Shown: piece after piece, positions 30,712 through 40,164 of the stretch
Layout: each line of letters opens with the position of its first letter
How positions within the stretch are numbered: the stretch's first letter is position 1
DNA from: Massilia atriviolacea
GTDB taxonomy: Bacteria; Pseudomonadota; Gammaproteobacteria; Burkholderiales; Burkholderiaceae_D
Direction: 5' to 3'
Length of the DNA: 64,000 nt
Assembly (NCBI RefSeq): GCF_003953935.1
Contig: NZ_RXLQ01000002.1
Location: 62,001-126,000 of the forward strand
Translations under genes and position numbers: made by a program
The notes under the pieces: model-generated
The model's database searches: none
Told to the model about the DNA's origin: nothing
Seen by the model: the letters and a program-made list of their open reading frames with translations, nothing else

Positions 30712-33700
30712 ATGTCTTCTCCCGTCACGCCCGGCCTCCTTATCCTTCACGGAAACCAGATGGAGCAATTGCGTGCCGCGCTCTTCGCCTGGCTGCGCAG
30801 GCAGGCGCTCGACCCGCTCGAAACCGAAACCATCCTGGTGCAATCGAACGGCGTGGCCGAGTGGCTGAAGATCGCCCTGGCCGAAGAAATGGGCGTCTGC
30901 GCGGCCACCCGCGTGGCGCTGCCGGCGCGCTTTTTGTGGGAAGCCTATCGCGGCATGCTCGGGCGCGAACGCGTGCCGACCCGCTCCCCCTACGACAAGG
31001 GCCCGCTCACCTGGCGCCTGATGCGCCTCCTGCCGCAGCTGCTGGCCGACGAGGCCTTTTCCCCCTTGCGCCATTTTCTGGGCGACGGCGATCCGGAACG
31101 GCGCCTGCAACTGGCCGAGCGCCTGGCCGACCTGTACGACCAGTACCAGGTGTACCGCGCCGACTGGCTGGACGACTGGACGCTGGGGCGCGACCGCCTG
31201 CGCAGCGCGCGCGGCGAGCTGGTGCCGCTCGCGCCGGACCAGCGCTGGCAAGCCTGCCTGTGGCGCGCCGTCAACGACAGCCTGCCGGCGCCGCTGCGCG
31301 ACTCGGGCCGCGCCACCATTCACCAGCAATTCGTGCACGCCTGCGAGAGCGGCGCAGCGCCGGCCGGACGCCTGCCGCGCCGCGTGGTGCTGTTCGGGAT
31401 GTCGGCGCTGCCGTACCAGACCTTGCAGGCCATCGCCTCGCTCTCGCACCATACCCAGGTGCTGCTGGCGGTGCCCAATCCCTGCCAGTTCTATTGGGGC
31501 GACATCATCGAAGGGCGCGAACTGCTCAAAGCCGCCCACAAGCGCCAGCGCCAGCGCGGCGGCATCGACCTGTCCGGCGTGCCGCTCGAAGAACTGCACG
31601 CGCACAGCCATCCGCTGCTGGCCAGCTGGGGCAGGCAAGGGCGCGACTTCATCCGCATGCTCGACGAATTCGACACCGAGTCCGCCGAACGCGCCGACAA
31701 GCTGCGCATCGACCTGTTCAGCGAGGGCGAGGGCGAGACCTTGCTGGCGCAGGTGCAGGCGGCCGTGCGCGACATGCTGCCGCTGCGCGAGCACCCGTGC
31801 GCCAGGGGACAGGCGGAGCCAGCCTGCGCACCGATCGACGATTCCATCGAATTTCACATCGCGCACAGCGTGCAGCGCGAAGTCGAGGTCCTGCACGACC
31901 AGTTGCTGTCCTGGTTCGGCAGGCCCGGCGCAAGACTGCGTCCGCGCGACGTGGTGGTCATGGTGCCCGACATCGACACCTTTTCGGCCGCCATCCACGC
32001 CGTCTTCGACCAGCACAAGCGCAGCGACCCGCGTTTCATCCCCTTCGAAATCGGCGACGTCAAGGACCGCAGCGTCAACCCGCTGCTGGTGTCGCTCGAA
32101 TGGCTGCTGCGCCTGCCCCAGCAACGCTGCCGCCAGAGCGAAGTGCGCGACCTGCTCGACGTGCCGGCGCTGGCCGCGCGTTTCGGCCTCACCGACGACG
32201 AACTGCCGATCCTCGGCAACTGGATCGAGGGCGCCAGCGTGCGCTGGGGCCTGGACCAGCAGCACCGCGACGGCCTCGGACTCGGCTCGGCGGGCGAACA
32301 GAATGCCTGGATCTTCGGCGTGCGCCGCATGCTGCTCGGTTACGCCAGCGGCGCCGGCGGCAGCTTCCGCCAGATCGAACCGTATGCCGAAGTGGGCGGC
32401 CTGGACGCCGCGCTGGCCGGCTCGCTGGCGCAACTGATCGAAACCCTGCTGGCATGGCGCGCCACCCTGGCCGAATCGCGCACCCCGGCGCAGTGGGGCG
32501 AGCAGGCGCGCGCGCTGCTGGCGGCGTTTTTCGCCACCTCCGAAGAAGGCGACCGCCTCACGCTGGTGCAGTTGCACGACGCCCTGCAAAGCTGGCTGGA
32601 AACCTGCGACAGCGCCGGCTTCGACGAGGCGGTGCCGCTGGCGGTGCTGCGCGAAGCCTGGCTGGGCGCCCTCGACGAGCCGACCCTGAACCACCAGTTC
32701 GTGTCCGGCGGCGTGACCTTCTGCACCTTGATGCCGATGCGCGCCGTGCCGTTCCGGGTGGTCTGCCTGCTCGGCATGAACGACGGCGACTTTCCGCGCC
32801 GCGCGCGCCAGGCCGATTTCGACCTGCTGGCGCTGCCCGGCATGGCGCGCCCGGGCGACCGCTCGCGCCGCGACGACGACCGTTACCTGATGCTGGAGGC
32901 GGTGCTGGCCGCGCGCGACAAGCTGTACGTCAGCTGGGTCGGGCGCAATGTGCGCGACAACAGCGAGCAGCCGGCGTCGGTGCTGGTCTCGCAGCTGCGC
33001 GACTACCTGGCCGAGGGCTGGGACCTGGACCTGGCCGCGATGACCACCGAACATGCGCTGCAGCCGTTCAGCCGGCGCTATTTCGAGCAGGGCGGCATGC
33101 TGACCTACGCGGCCGAATGGCGCGCCGCGCACGGCGCCGCGTCTGGATCGGACGGCGCCCTGGACGACGCGGTGCTGCCGCCGTTCGAACTGGAAGCCGA
33201 ATACCGTCTCAAGCTGGGCGAACTGGCGAATTTCCTGCGCCAGCCGGCGCGCTATTTTTTCCGGCGCCGGCTCGGCGTCGCCTTCGGGGACGCCCAGGCC
33301 GTGGGCGAGGACGAAGAACCGTTCTCGCTCGACGCGCTGGAACGCTATTTTTTGGAAGACAGCCTGCTCGACGACGCCGCCACGCCGGAAGAACTGCACG
33401 AAGTGCGCCAGAGTCTGAGCGCGCGCGCCGAACGCCTCAAGCGCGAAGGCGTGCTGCCGATCGGCCTGGTCGGCAAACAATGGCAGGAACAGCTGGTCGA
33501 GGGCCTGGTGCCGGTGCGCACCGCCTGGCTGACCCTGGGCGCGCGCTTCGGCCAGGTCGCGCCCAAGCTGGCGGTGAGCCTGGAGCTGGGCGGCGTGCAC
33601 CTGGAAGACTGGGTCGACAAATTGCGCAGCAACGCCAGCGAAACGGCGTGGCTGCTGCAAATCTCGTCCAAGGTGCTCGATAAAAAAGGCGCGCCGCGCG

Positions 33701-34125
33701 GCGACAAGCTGATCGCCCCCTGGCTGCGCCAACTGGCCGCGGCGGCGGTGGGGCAAGCGGTGACCGGCTACCTGGTGGCGCGCGACGCCATCGTCATGCT
33801 GGCGCCGTTGGAGCGTGAGGAATCGCTGGCGCAGCTGACCGATCTGGTGGCGCTGTGGCGCCGCAATATGGATCAACCGCTGCCGGTGGCCTGCAAGACG
33901 GCGCTGGCCTTGTTGCAGCAGGGAGAACCGCGCAGCACCTACGACGGCGGCTTCGAACTGTCCGGCGAAGTGCTGGACCAGTGCCTGGCGCGCCTGTGGC
34001 CCGACTTCTCGGCCCTGAGCGCCAGCGGCGAATTCCCGCTGGTGGCCGAAGCGCTGTACGGACCGTTGGCGCGCTGGCTCGGCGCGCATATCGAGATCGC
34101 CGCCATGGACGGGGACGCGCCATGA
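30712..34125 (+). CDS. recC: Exodeoxyribonuclease V gamma subunit RecC
   Basis: This 1137-residue protein begins LLILHGNQMEQL and VQSNGVAEWLKIALAEEMG, the typical RecC N-terminus; other RecC landmarks are VVLFGMSALPYQTLQAI, FHIAHSVQREVEVLHDQLL and FRVVCLLGMNDGDFPR. RecC is the inactive-helicase subunit that splits the DNA duplex and recognises Chi. It forms RecBCD with the next two genes. Length matches the 1122-residue E. coli protein. Its stop overlaps the recB ATG (ATGA). Confidence 0.95.
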   Translation: MSSPVTPGLLILHGNQMEQLRAALFAWLRRQALDPLETETILVQSNGVAEWLKIALAEEMGVCAATRVALPARFLWEAYRGMLGRERVPTRSPYDKGPLTWRLMRLLPQLLADEAFSPLRHFLGDGDPERRLQLAERLADLYDQYQVYRADWLDDWTLGRDRLRSARGELVPLAPDQRWQACLWRAVNDSLPAPLRDSGRATIHQQFVHACESGAAPAGRLPRRVVLFGMSALPYQTLQAIASLSHHTQVLLAVPNPCQFYWGDIIEGRELLKAAHKRQRQRGGIDLSGVPLEELHAHSHPLLASWGRQGRDFIRMLDEFDTESAERADKLRIDLFSEGEGETLLAQVQAAVRDMLPLREHPCARGQAEPACAPIDDSIEFHIAHSVQREVEVLHDQLLSWFGRPGARLRPRDVVVMVPDIDTFSAAIHAVFDQHKRSDPRFIPFEIGDVKDRSVNPLLVSLEWLLRLPQQRCRQSEVRDLLDVPALAARFGLTDDELPILGNWIEGASVRWGLDQQHRDGLGLGSAGEQNAWIFGVRRMLLGYASGAGGSFRQIEPYAEVGGLDAALAGSLAQLIETLLAWRATLAESRTPAQWGEQARALLAAFFATSEEGDRLTLVQLHDALQSWLETCDSAGFDEAVPLAVLREAWLGALDEPTLNHQFVSGGVTFCTLMPMRAVPFRVVCLLGMNDGDFPRRARQADFDLLALPGMARPGDRSRRDDDRYLMLEAVLAARDKLYVSWVGRNVRDNSEQPASVLVSQLRDYLAEGWDLDLAAMTTEHALQPFSRRYFEQGGMLTYAAEWRAAHGAASGSDGALDDAVLPPFELEAEYRLKLGELANFLRQPARYFFRRRLGVAFGDAQAVGEDEEPFSLDALERYFLEDSLLDDAATPEELHEVRQSLSARAERLKREGVLPIGLVGKQWQEQLVEGLVPVRTAWLTLGARFGQVAPKLAVSLELGGVHLEDWVDKLRSNASETAWLLQISSKVLDKKGAPRGDKLIAPWLRQLAAAAVGQAVTGYLVARDAIVMLAPLEREESLAQLTDLVALWRRNMDQPLPVACKTALALLQQGEPRSTYDGGFELSGEVLDQCLARLWPDFSALSASGEFPLVAEALYGPLARWLGAHIEIAAMDGDAP

Positions 34126-37100
34126 GCCAGCTGCTCGACGCCCTGCATTTTCCGCTGTTCGGCACGCGCCTGATCGAGGCCAGCGCCGGCACCGGCAAGA
34201 CCTGGACCATCGCCGCGCTGTACCTGCGCCTGGTGCTCGGCCACGGCGGCAAGAACGGTTTCGCGCGCGCGCTGCTGCCTTCCGAAATCCTGGTGATGAC
34301 CTTCACCCGCGCCGCCACGCGCGAGCTGTCGAACCGGGTGCGCGAGCGCCTGGTCGAAGCGGCCGGGTTTTTCCGGGGCGAGCTGGAACTGGACGACCCG
34401 TATCTGCACGACCTGGCCGACGCCTGCGGCAGCGAAGGCGAACGGATGGTTGCCGCGCACCGCCTGATGCTGGCCGCCGACACCATGGACGAAGCGGCGA
34501 TCTTCACCATCGACGCCTGGTGCCAGCGCATGCTGCGCGAGCACGCCTTCGACAGCGGCAGCCTGTTCGACGAAGAACTGGTCAGCGACGAACACGCGCT
34601 GTTCGAAGACGCGGCGCACGACTACTGGCGCCAGAACGTCTACCCGCTCGACAGCGGGGCGCTCGGCGCGCTGCTGGCGTGCTGGCCGGACGTGCGCGCA
34701 CTGAAGAACACCGTGCGCGAACTGGTGCGCCGGGTCGCGGTGCTGGGCGAGCCGCCCGACGAATCGCTGGAAGAAGCCATCGACCGGGTCGAACGCACCC
34801 AGGCGGCCGAACTGGCAAAGCTCAAAGCCGGCTGGGCCGAACGCGCGGACGCCATGGAACAGTGGATTGCCGGCCAGCGCGAGATCGCTCCCAAGTGCTT
34901 CAACGGGAACAAGCTGCGCGCCGATTCGCTGGTCAAGTGGTTCGATGCGCTGCGCAGCTGGGCGCGCGCGCCGGCCATGCTGATGCCGGCGTTGACCGAC
35001 ACGGCCTGGCACCGCCTCACGCCGGACGGCATCACGGATGCCTTCAGCAAGGGCTTTTCGGCCGAGATTGCGCCGTGTTTCGACGCCACCACCGGCCTGT
35101 GGGAAGCGCTCAAGGCGATCGACCCGCTGGCGCACGCGCTGTACCGCCACGCCGCCTTCCACATTGCGCGCCGCATGATGGAACTGAAGCGGCGCAAGCG
35201 CCAGTTCGGCTTTGCCGACATGCTCGAGCGCCTGAAAAGCGCATTGGAGGGCGCCAACGGCGAGGCCCTGCGCCAGCGCATCGTCGAGCAGTTTCCGGTG
35301 GCGATGGTCGACGAATTCCAGGATACCTCGCCCGACCAGTACGCGATCTTCAACCTGCTGTACCGCGTGGCCGACAACGACCCGGAGCGCGGCCTGTTCC
35401 TGATCGGCGACCCGAAGCAGTCGATCTACGGCTTTCGCGGCGCCGACATCCACAGTTACCTGGACGCGCGCCAGGCCACCGAAGGGCGCCACTACCAGCT
35501 CGGCACCAACTACCGCTCGACGGCGGCGCTGGTGGAGGCGGTCAACCAGCTGTTCCTGCACGCCGAAGGGCGCGACGGCCATCCCGGCTATGCCGCAGGC
35601 GCCTTCCGCTTCCGCAAGGGCGGCGTCAATCCGCTGCCGTTCGACGCGGTGGCGGCCAGGGGGCGCGAGCAGCAACTGGTGGGCGTGGACGGCCCGTACC
35701 AGGCGCTGGCGATCTGCAGCACCGACCGCGACGACCTCAAGGCCGACGATTACCGCGAGTTCTTTGCCCACCACAGCGCCGAGCATATCGTCGGCCTGCT
35801 GAACGATCCGCACGCCGGTTTCAGCGAGAACGGCGTATTCACGCGGCTGGTGCCGGCCGATATCGCCATCCTGGTGCGCGACCGGCGCGAGGCGACCGCG
35901 ATCCGGCGCGCACTGGCGCAGCGCAAGATCCCGAGCGTCTACCTGTCCGACAAGGATTCGGTGATCGAAAGCGAGGAGGCGGCCGATGTGCTGCGCTGGC
36001 TGCAGGCGGTCGCCAATCCGCTCGATGGCGCCCTGGCGCGCGCGGCATTCGCGACCCGCACCTCGGGCCTGTCCCTGGGCGAACTGGCGCGCCTGTCGTC
36101 GGACGAACTGGCGTGGGAAGTGCGGGTCGAGCAGTTGAAGGGCTTGCACATCGTGTGGCAGCGCCAGGGCGTGCTGGCCATGCTGCGCCGCTTCATCCAC
36201 GACATGCGCCTGCCCGCCGCGCTGCTGCGCCAGGCCGGCGGCGAGCGGCGCCTGACCAACCTGCTGCACCTGGCCGAACTGCTGCAAAGCGCCAGCAGCC
36301 AGCTCGAAGGCGAGCAGGCCCTGATCCGCTGGTTCGCCGAACAGCTGGCCGGCGTGGGCGAGGGCGGCGACGAACGCGTGCTGCGCCTGGAGAGCGACGC
36401 GGAGCTGGTCAAGGTGGTCACGGTGCACAAGTCCAAGGGGCTGGAGTATCCGCTGGTGTACCTGCCGTTCGCGGTGACGGCGCGCACCACCGACCGGCGC
36501 AACCGCAGCTTTTTCGAGTTCGTCGGGCGCGACGGCGTGCGCCGCATCGACCTGGCGCTGTCGGACGAAGCGATGAATGCGGTCGACCGCGCGCGCATCG
36601 AAGAAGACCTGCGCCTGCTGTACGTGGCGCTGACGCGCGCGCGCCACTTCCTGTGGCTGGGCGTGGCGGCGGTCGCGGCGCGCAAGGCGGGCGAGAACAA
36701 GCTGCACGAATCGGCGCTCGGTTACCTGCTCACGGGCGGGCAGCCGATCGGCGCGGCCGATATCCAGCCATACTGGGAAAAGCTGCGCGGCGGCTCGCAG
36801 GCGATCGACCTGCAGACGCTCGGCCCGCCGCAAGGCATCACCATGCTGGCGCGCGACGAAATCCGTCCGGTCCTGGTGGACGCCGCCGCCTTCGGCGCCA
36901 GCTTCGAGCGCAATTGGGCGGTCGGTTCGTTCACCTCGCTGACGCGCCAGACCAACGCGGCGCCCATGCGCGCGCAGGAAGAAACGCTGTTCGACGAAGA
37001 ACAGCAGCAGCAAGCCCCACGCACGGACGACGCGCCATGGCACCGTTTTCCGCGCGGCTCCGTGCCCGGTAATTTTTTGCACGAACAGCTGGAGTGGATG

Positions 37101-37763
37101 GGGCAGGAAGGCTTTGCGATTGCCGACGACGAGCAGTTCGCCGCGCGCCTCGGGCAGCGTTGCGAGCGCGCCGGCTGGGGCCATCGCCAGGAAGACGCGG
37201 TCGCGTGGCTGCGCGCCGTCGCCAGCACGCCGCTGCCGCAGCTTGGCGCGCCGCTGACGGCGATCGACCGCGTGATCCCCGAGATGGAATTCTGGTTCCC
37301 CAGCGAGCACCTGAACAGCGCCGCCCTGGACCGCCTGTGCAGCGCCAGGCTGCTCGGCAACACCCCGCGCCCCTCGCTGCCGGAACGCTACCTGCACGGC
37401 ATGCTCAAGGGCTTCGCCGACCTGGTGTTCGAGCACGAGGGCCGCTACTGGATCATCGACTACAAGTCGAACGCGCTCGGCACCGGCGACGCCGCCTACG
37501 GCAAGGCCGCGATGGCGGTGGGGATGGCGGCGCACCGCTACGATATCCAGGGCGCGATCTACATGCTGGCCCTGCATCGCCTGCTCAAGAGCCGCCTGGG
37601 CGAGGCCTACGACCCCGCGCTCCAGCTGGGCGGGGCGATCTTCCTGTTCCTGCGCGGGATCGCCAACACCGCCACGCGCGGCTGCTACCTGCTCGAACCG
37701 GATGTCCAGCTGCTCGACAAGCTCGATGCGCTGCTCGGCGCGTCGGCGCGGGGCGACGCATGA
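34122..37763 (+). CDS. recB: Exodeoxyribonuclease V beta subunit RecB
   Basis: The protein has 1213 residues. The 3'-5' helicase domain has Walker A in EASAGTGKTWTIAAL, the DEFQDTSPDQY box, the QSIYGFRGADIHSYL motif and VTVHKSKGLEYPLVYL and LLYVALTRARH (motifs V and VI). The C-terminal nuclease domain has Asp1100 (KGFADLVF) and Asp1113-Tyr-Lys1115 (WIIDYKSNALG). It resects double-strand ends and loads RecA. ATGA overlaps link it to recC upstream and recD downstream; the ptrA gene found in E. coli between recC and recB is absent. Confidence 0.96.
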   Translation: MSQLLDALHFPLFGTRLIEASAGTGKTWTIAALYLRLVLGHGGKNGFARALLPSEILVMTFTRAATRELSNRVRERLVEAAGFFRGELELDDPYLHDLADACGSEGERMVAAHRLMLAADTMDEAAIFTIDAWCQRMLREHAFDSGSLFDEELVSDEHALFEDAAHDYWRQNVYPLDSGALGALLACWPDVRALKNTVRELVRRVAVLGEPPDESLEEAIDRVERTQAAELAKLKAGWAERADAMEQWIAGQREIAPKCFNGNKLRADSLVKWFDALRSWARAPAMLMPALTDTAWHRLTPDGITDAFSKGFSAEIAPCFDATTGLWEALKAIDPLAHALYRHAAFHIARRMMELKRRKRQFGFADMLERLKSALEGANGEALRQRIVEQFPVAMVDEFQDTSPDQYAIFNLLYRVADNDPERGLFLIGDPKQSIYGFRGADIHSYLDARQATEGRHYQLGTNYRSTAALVEAVNQLFLHAEGRDGHPGYAAGAFRFRKGGVNPLPFDAVAARGREQQLVGVDGPYQALAICSTDRDDLKADDYREFFAHHSAEHIVGLLNDPHAGFSENGVFTRLVPADIAILVRDRREATAIRRALAQRKIPSVYLSDKDSVIESEEAADVLRWLQAVANPLDGALARAAFATRTSGLSLGELARLSSDELAWEVRVEQLKGLHIVWQRQGVLAMLRRFIHDMRLPAALLRQAGGERRLTNLLHLAELLQSASSQLEGEQALIRWFAEQLAGVGEGGDERVLRLESDAELVKVVTVHKSKGLEYPLVYLPFAVTARTTDRRNRSFFEFVGRDGVRRIDLALSDEAMNAVDRARIEEDLRLLYVALTRARHFLWLGVAAVAARKAGENKLHESALGYLLTGGQPIGAADIQPYWEKLRGGSQAIDLQTLGPPQGITMLARDEIRPVLVDAAAFGASFERNWAVGSFTSLTRQTNAAPMRAQEETLFDEEQQQQAPRTDDAPWHRFPRGSVPGNFLHEQLEWMGQEGFAIADDEQFAARLGQRCERAGWGHRQEDAVAWLRAVASTPLPQLGAPLTAIDRVIPEMEFWFPSEHLNSAALDRLCSARLLGNTPRPSLPERYLHGMLKGFADLVFEHEGRYWIIDYKSNALGTGDAAYGKAAMAVGMAAHRYDIQGAIYMLALHRLLKSRLGEAYDPALQLGGAIFLFLRGIANTATRGCYLLEPDVQLLDKLDALLGASARGDA

Positions 37764-39688
37764 AACCGGCCGTCACGCTCGACGCCCTGTGGGCCCAGGT
37801 CGCCACCCTGACCGAAGACGGCCAGTTGCGCCGCCTGTCCGGCACCTTTGCGCGCTTCGTCGGCTCGCTCGGCACCGCCACCCCGGCGCTGATGCTGGCC
37901 TGCGTGCTGCTGTCGGAGCTGGAAGGGCGCGGCCACAGCTGCCTGATGCTCGACCAGCTGGCGCTCGACCCGGCCACCCTGATGGCCTGGGACAAGGAGC
38001 AGTGGGATGCGCTGGCCAGGTCGGCCGGGGCGTTGCCGAAGAACCGCAAGGGCTGGATCGACCAGCTGACCGCATCAAGCCAGGTGTGGCGGGTGGGCGA
38101 TTTCGACTTCGACCAGCCGCTGGTGCTCGATGGCGAGCGCCTGTACCTGCGCCGCTACTGGCGCGACGAAACGCTGGTCGCGCACACCATCCGCGCGCGC
38201 GCCGGACAGGTGCGCGCGGTCGATGCGGCGGCGGTGCGCATCTGGCTCGACGTGCTGTTCGCGTCCGAGCGCCGCGTCAAGGGGCCGGACTGGCAAAAGC
38301 TGGCCTGCGCGATCGCGCTGCGCGGCTCGATCGCGATCATCACGGGCGGCCCGGGCACCGGCAAGACCTACACGGTGGCGCGCCTTCTGGCGCTGCTGTT
38401 CGCAACCGCGCCGGACGCGGGCCGCCAGCGCATCGCCCTGGCCGCGCCGACCGGCAAGGCGGCGGCGCGCCTGAAGCAGTCGATCGACAAGGCCCTGACC
38501 GAGCTGGCCGACAAGGTCGGCACCACCTTGCCGCTGCGCGACCTGACCGCGCGCATGGGGGCGGCGCGCACCTTGCACAGTCTGCTGGGGGCGCGTCCCG
38601 ACACCCGCAGCTTTGCCCACAACAAGGGCAATCCGCTCGATATCGACGTGCTCATTGTCGACGAAGCGTCGATGGTGCACCTGGAGATGATGGCCTCCCT
38701 GCTCGATGCGCTGCCGGCCGGCGCGACGTTGATCCTGCTCGGCGACAAGGACCAGCTGGCGTCGGTGGAGGCGGGCGCGGTGCTGGGCGACTTGTGCCGC
38801 GACGCCCAGGCCGGCGCCTATTCGGCGGTCACGATGGCGTATGCGCTGGCGGCCAGCGGCGAGGCCATTCCGGCCGCATACGGCGGCGCCGGCGGGGCGC
38901 TGGCGCAGCAGACCGTGATGTTGCGCAGCAGCCGCCGCTTCAGTGGGCCGATCGGGCAACTGGCGCTGGCGGTCAATGCCGGCGACGTGGCGCGCGCCGA
39001 GGAAGTGCTGCGCGCCGGCGACGGCACGGTGCGCTGGATCGAGCACGGGCACCAGCAGCATGTGGTGCAGCTGGCCTTCGACGGTTATGCGCCTTACCTG
39101 TTGCTGATGGGCGAGGGCGATGGCGGCCAGGCGCACGAAACCTGGGTGCGCGCGGTGCTGCACCGCTTCGAAGCGTTCCGCGTGCTGTGCGCGGTGCGCG
39201 AGGGCGAGTGGGGCGTGGGCGGCCTGAACGACGCCATCGAACAGCGGCTCGATGGCGCGGGCCTGATCCGGCGCCGTGGCGAGTGGTACGTGGGGCGGCC
39301 TGTGATGATTACCCGGAACGACTACGGCACCGGCGTGTTCAATGGCGATATCGGGCTGACCCTGGGCGATCCGGCGCGTCCGGGATCGCTGCGCGTGTAC
39401 TTCCTGGAGGGCGACAAGGTGCGCAGCGTGCTGGCGACCCGCCTGCGCCACGTGGAGACCGCATTCGCGATGACGGTGCACAAATCGCAGGGATCGGAGT
39501 TTGCGCACACGGTGCTGGTGCTGCCGCGCGAACGCGGGGCGATGATCGCGCGCGAGCTCATTTACACGGGGATTACGCGCGCCAGCGCGCAGTTTACGCT
39601 GGTGTCGCCAGTGGCGGCGATACTGGGAGAATCGATTGCGCAGCGGACGCAGAGGGCGAGCGGATTGCGGGAGATGATTGCGGGGTGA
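37760..39688 (+). CDS. recD: Exodeoxyribonuclease V alpha subunit RecD
   Basis: The protein has 642 residues. This 5'-3' superfamily 1B helicase has Walker A from residue 196 (GGPGTGKTYT), Walker B-like LIVDEASMV, LLGDKDQLASVEAGAVLGDL and C-terminal MTVHKSQGSEFAHTVLVLP and LIYTGITRASAQFTLV. The start overlaps the recB stop (ATGA). The last 118 bases have been copied into the intergenic region downstream as part of a tandem duplication, but the gene itself is intact. Confidence 0.96.
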   Translation: MKPAVTLDALWAQVATLTEDGQLRRLSGTFARFVGSLGTATPALMLACVLLSELEGRGHSCLMLDQLALDPATLMAWDKEQWDALARSAGALPKNRKGWIDQLTASSQVWRVGDFDFDQPLVLDGERLYLRRYWRDETLVAHTIRARAGQVRAVDAAAVRIWLDVLFASERRVKGPDWQKLACAIALRGSIAIITGGPGTGKTYTVARLLALLFATAPDAGRQRIALAAPTGKAAARLKQSIDKALTELADKVGTTLPLRDLTARMGAARTLHSLLGARPDTRSFAHNKGNPLDIDVLIVDEASMVHLEMMASLLDALPAGATLILLGDKDQLASVEAGAVLGDLCRDAQAGAYSAVTMAYALAASGEAIPAAYGGAGGALAQQTVMLRSSRRFSGPIGQLALAVNAGDVARAEEVLRAGDGTVRWIEHGHQQHVVQLAFDGYAPYLLLMGEGDGGQAHETWVRAVLHRFEAFRVLCAVREGEWGVGGLNDAIEQRLDGAGLIRRRGEWYVGRPVMITRNDYGTGVFNGDIGLTLGDPARPGSLRVYFLEGDKVRSVLATRLRHVETAFAMTVHKSQGSEFAHTVLVLPRERGAMIARELIYTGITRASAQFTLVSPVAAILGESIAQRTQRASGLREMIAG

Positions 39689-39842
39689 TGAATAGCTGCC
39701 ATTGTTGTTCCTGCCACTAGCCCGTCGTTCCCGCGCAGACGGAAATGACGGGCTAGTGGCAGGAATGACGTTATGCGCGGCGGTGAACGTGGATCACGGG
39801 CTTGTTCTGCTTCAGCTTGACGCGGCTGTTCAGGCGCGCCTT
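39571..39842. repeat. Tandem duplication unit A (recD tail to pbpG-tail copy)
   Basis: This unit contains the genuine recD 3' end (39571-39688), a short palindromic spacer and a copy of the pbpG 3' end (39772-39842, minus orientation). It recurs as unit B with an offset of 272 bases at the left end and 320 at the right end. The junction at about 39842-39845 fuses the pbpG copy directly to the recD copy, with two to three bases of microhomology (TGA). Confidence 0.85.
39704..39769. repeat. Long palindrome in unit A (short version)
   Basis: Arms starting CCTGCCACTAGCCCGTC (from 39710) and ending GACGGGCTAGTGGCAGG (to 39763) flank a core with CCCGCG. This is a short or deleted form of the palindrome in unit B and may act as a bidirectional terminator between recD and pbpG. 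Confidence 0.7.
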
Positions 39843-40164
39843 GATTACGCGCGCCAGCGCGCAGTTTACGCTGATGTCGCCTGGCGCGGCGATATTGGGA
39901 GAATCGATTGCGCAGCGGATGCAGAGGGCGAGCGGATTGCGGGGTGATGAATAGCTGCCATTGTTGTTCCTGCCACCAGCCCGTCGTTCCCGCGCAGGCG
40001 GGAACCCAAGTTCATAGCGCAGTTAAAGGCTACATACTCAACTTGGATTCCCGCCTGCGCGGGAACGACGCACGAGTGGCAGGAATGACGTTATGCGCGG
40101 CGGTGAACGTGGATCACCGGCTTGTTCTGCTTTAATTTCACGCGGCTGTTCAGGCGCGCCTTGA
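39843..40164. repeat. Tandem duplication unit B (recD-tail copy to pbpG tail)
   Basis: This holds a copy of the recD 3' end (39843-39951) with scattered substitutions and a 12-base deletion, then the full-length palindrome, then the genuine pbpG 3' end. Short reading frames here (for example 39702-39947) are by-products of the duplication and not genes. Confidence 0.85.
39963..40089. repeat. dRS3/REP-like palindromic element in unit B
   Basis: Inverted segments CGTTCCCGCGCAGGCGGGAA and TTCCCGCCTGCGCGGGAACG, each followed inward by a CCAAGTT / AACTTGG pair, flank an AT-richer core. The GTCGTTCCCGCGCAGGCGGGAA type of repeat is a common dispersed palindrome in proteobacterial genomes. This one is 48 bases longer than its counterpart in unit A. 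Confidence 0.75.

Noticed and set aside
39702-39947. 81-residue frame between recD and pbpG
   Set aside because: It is made of duplicated gene tails and palindromes, so it is a by-product of the duplication.
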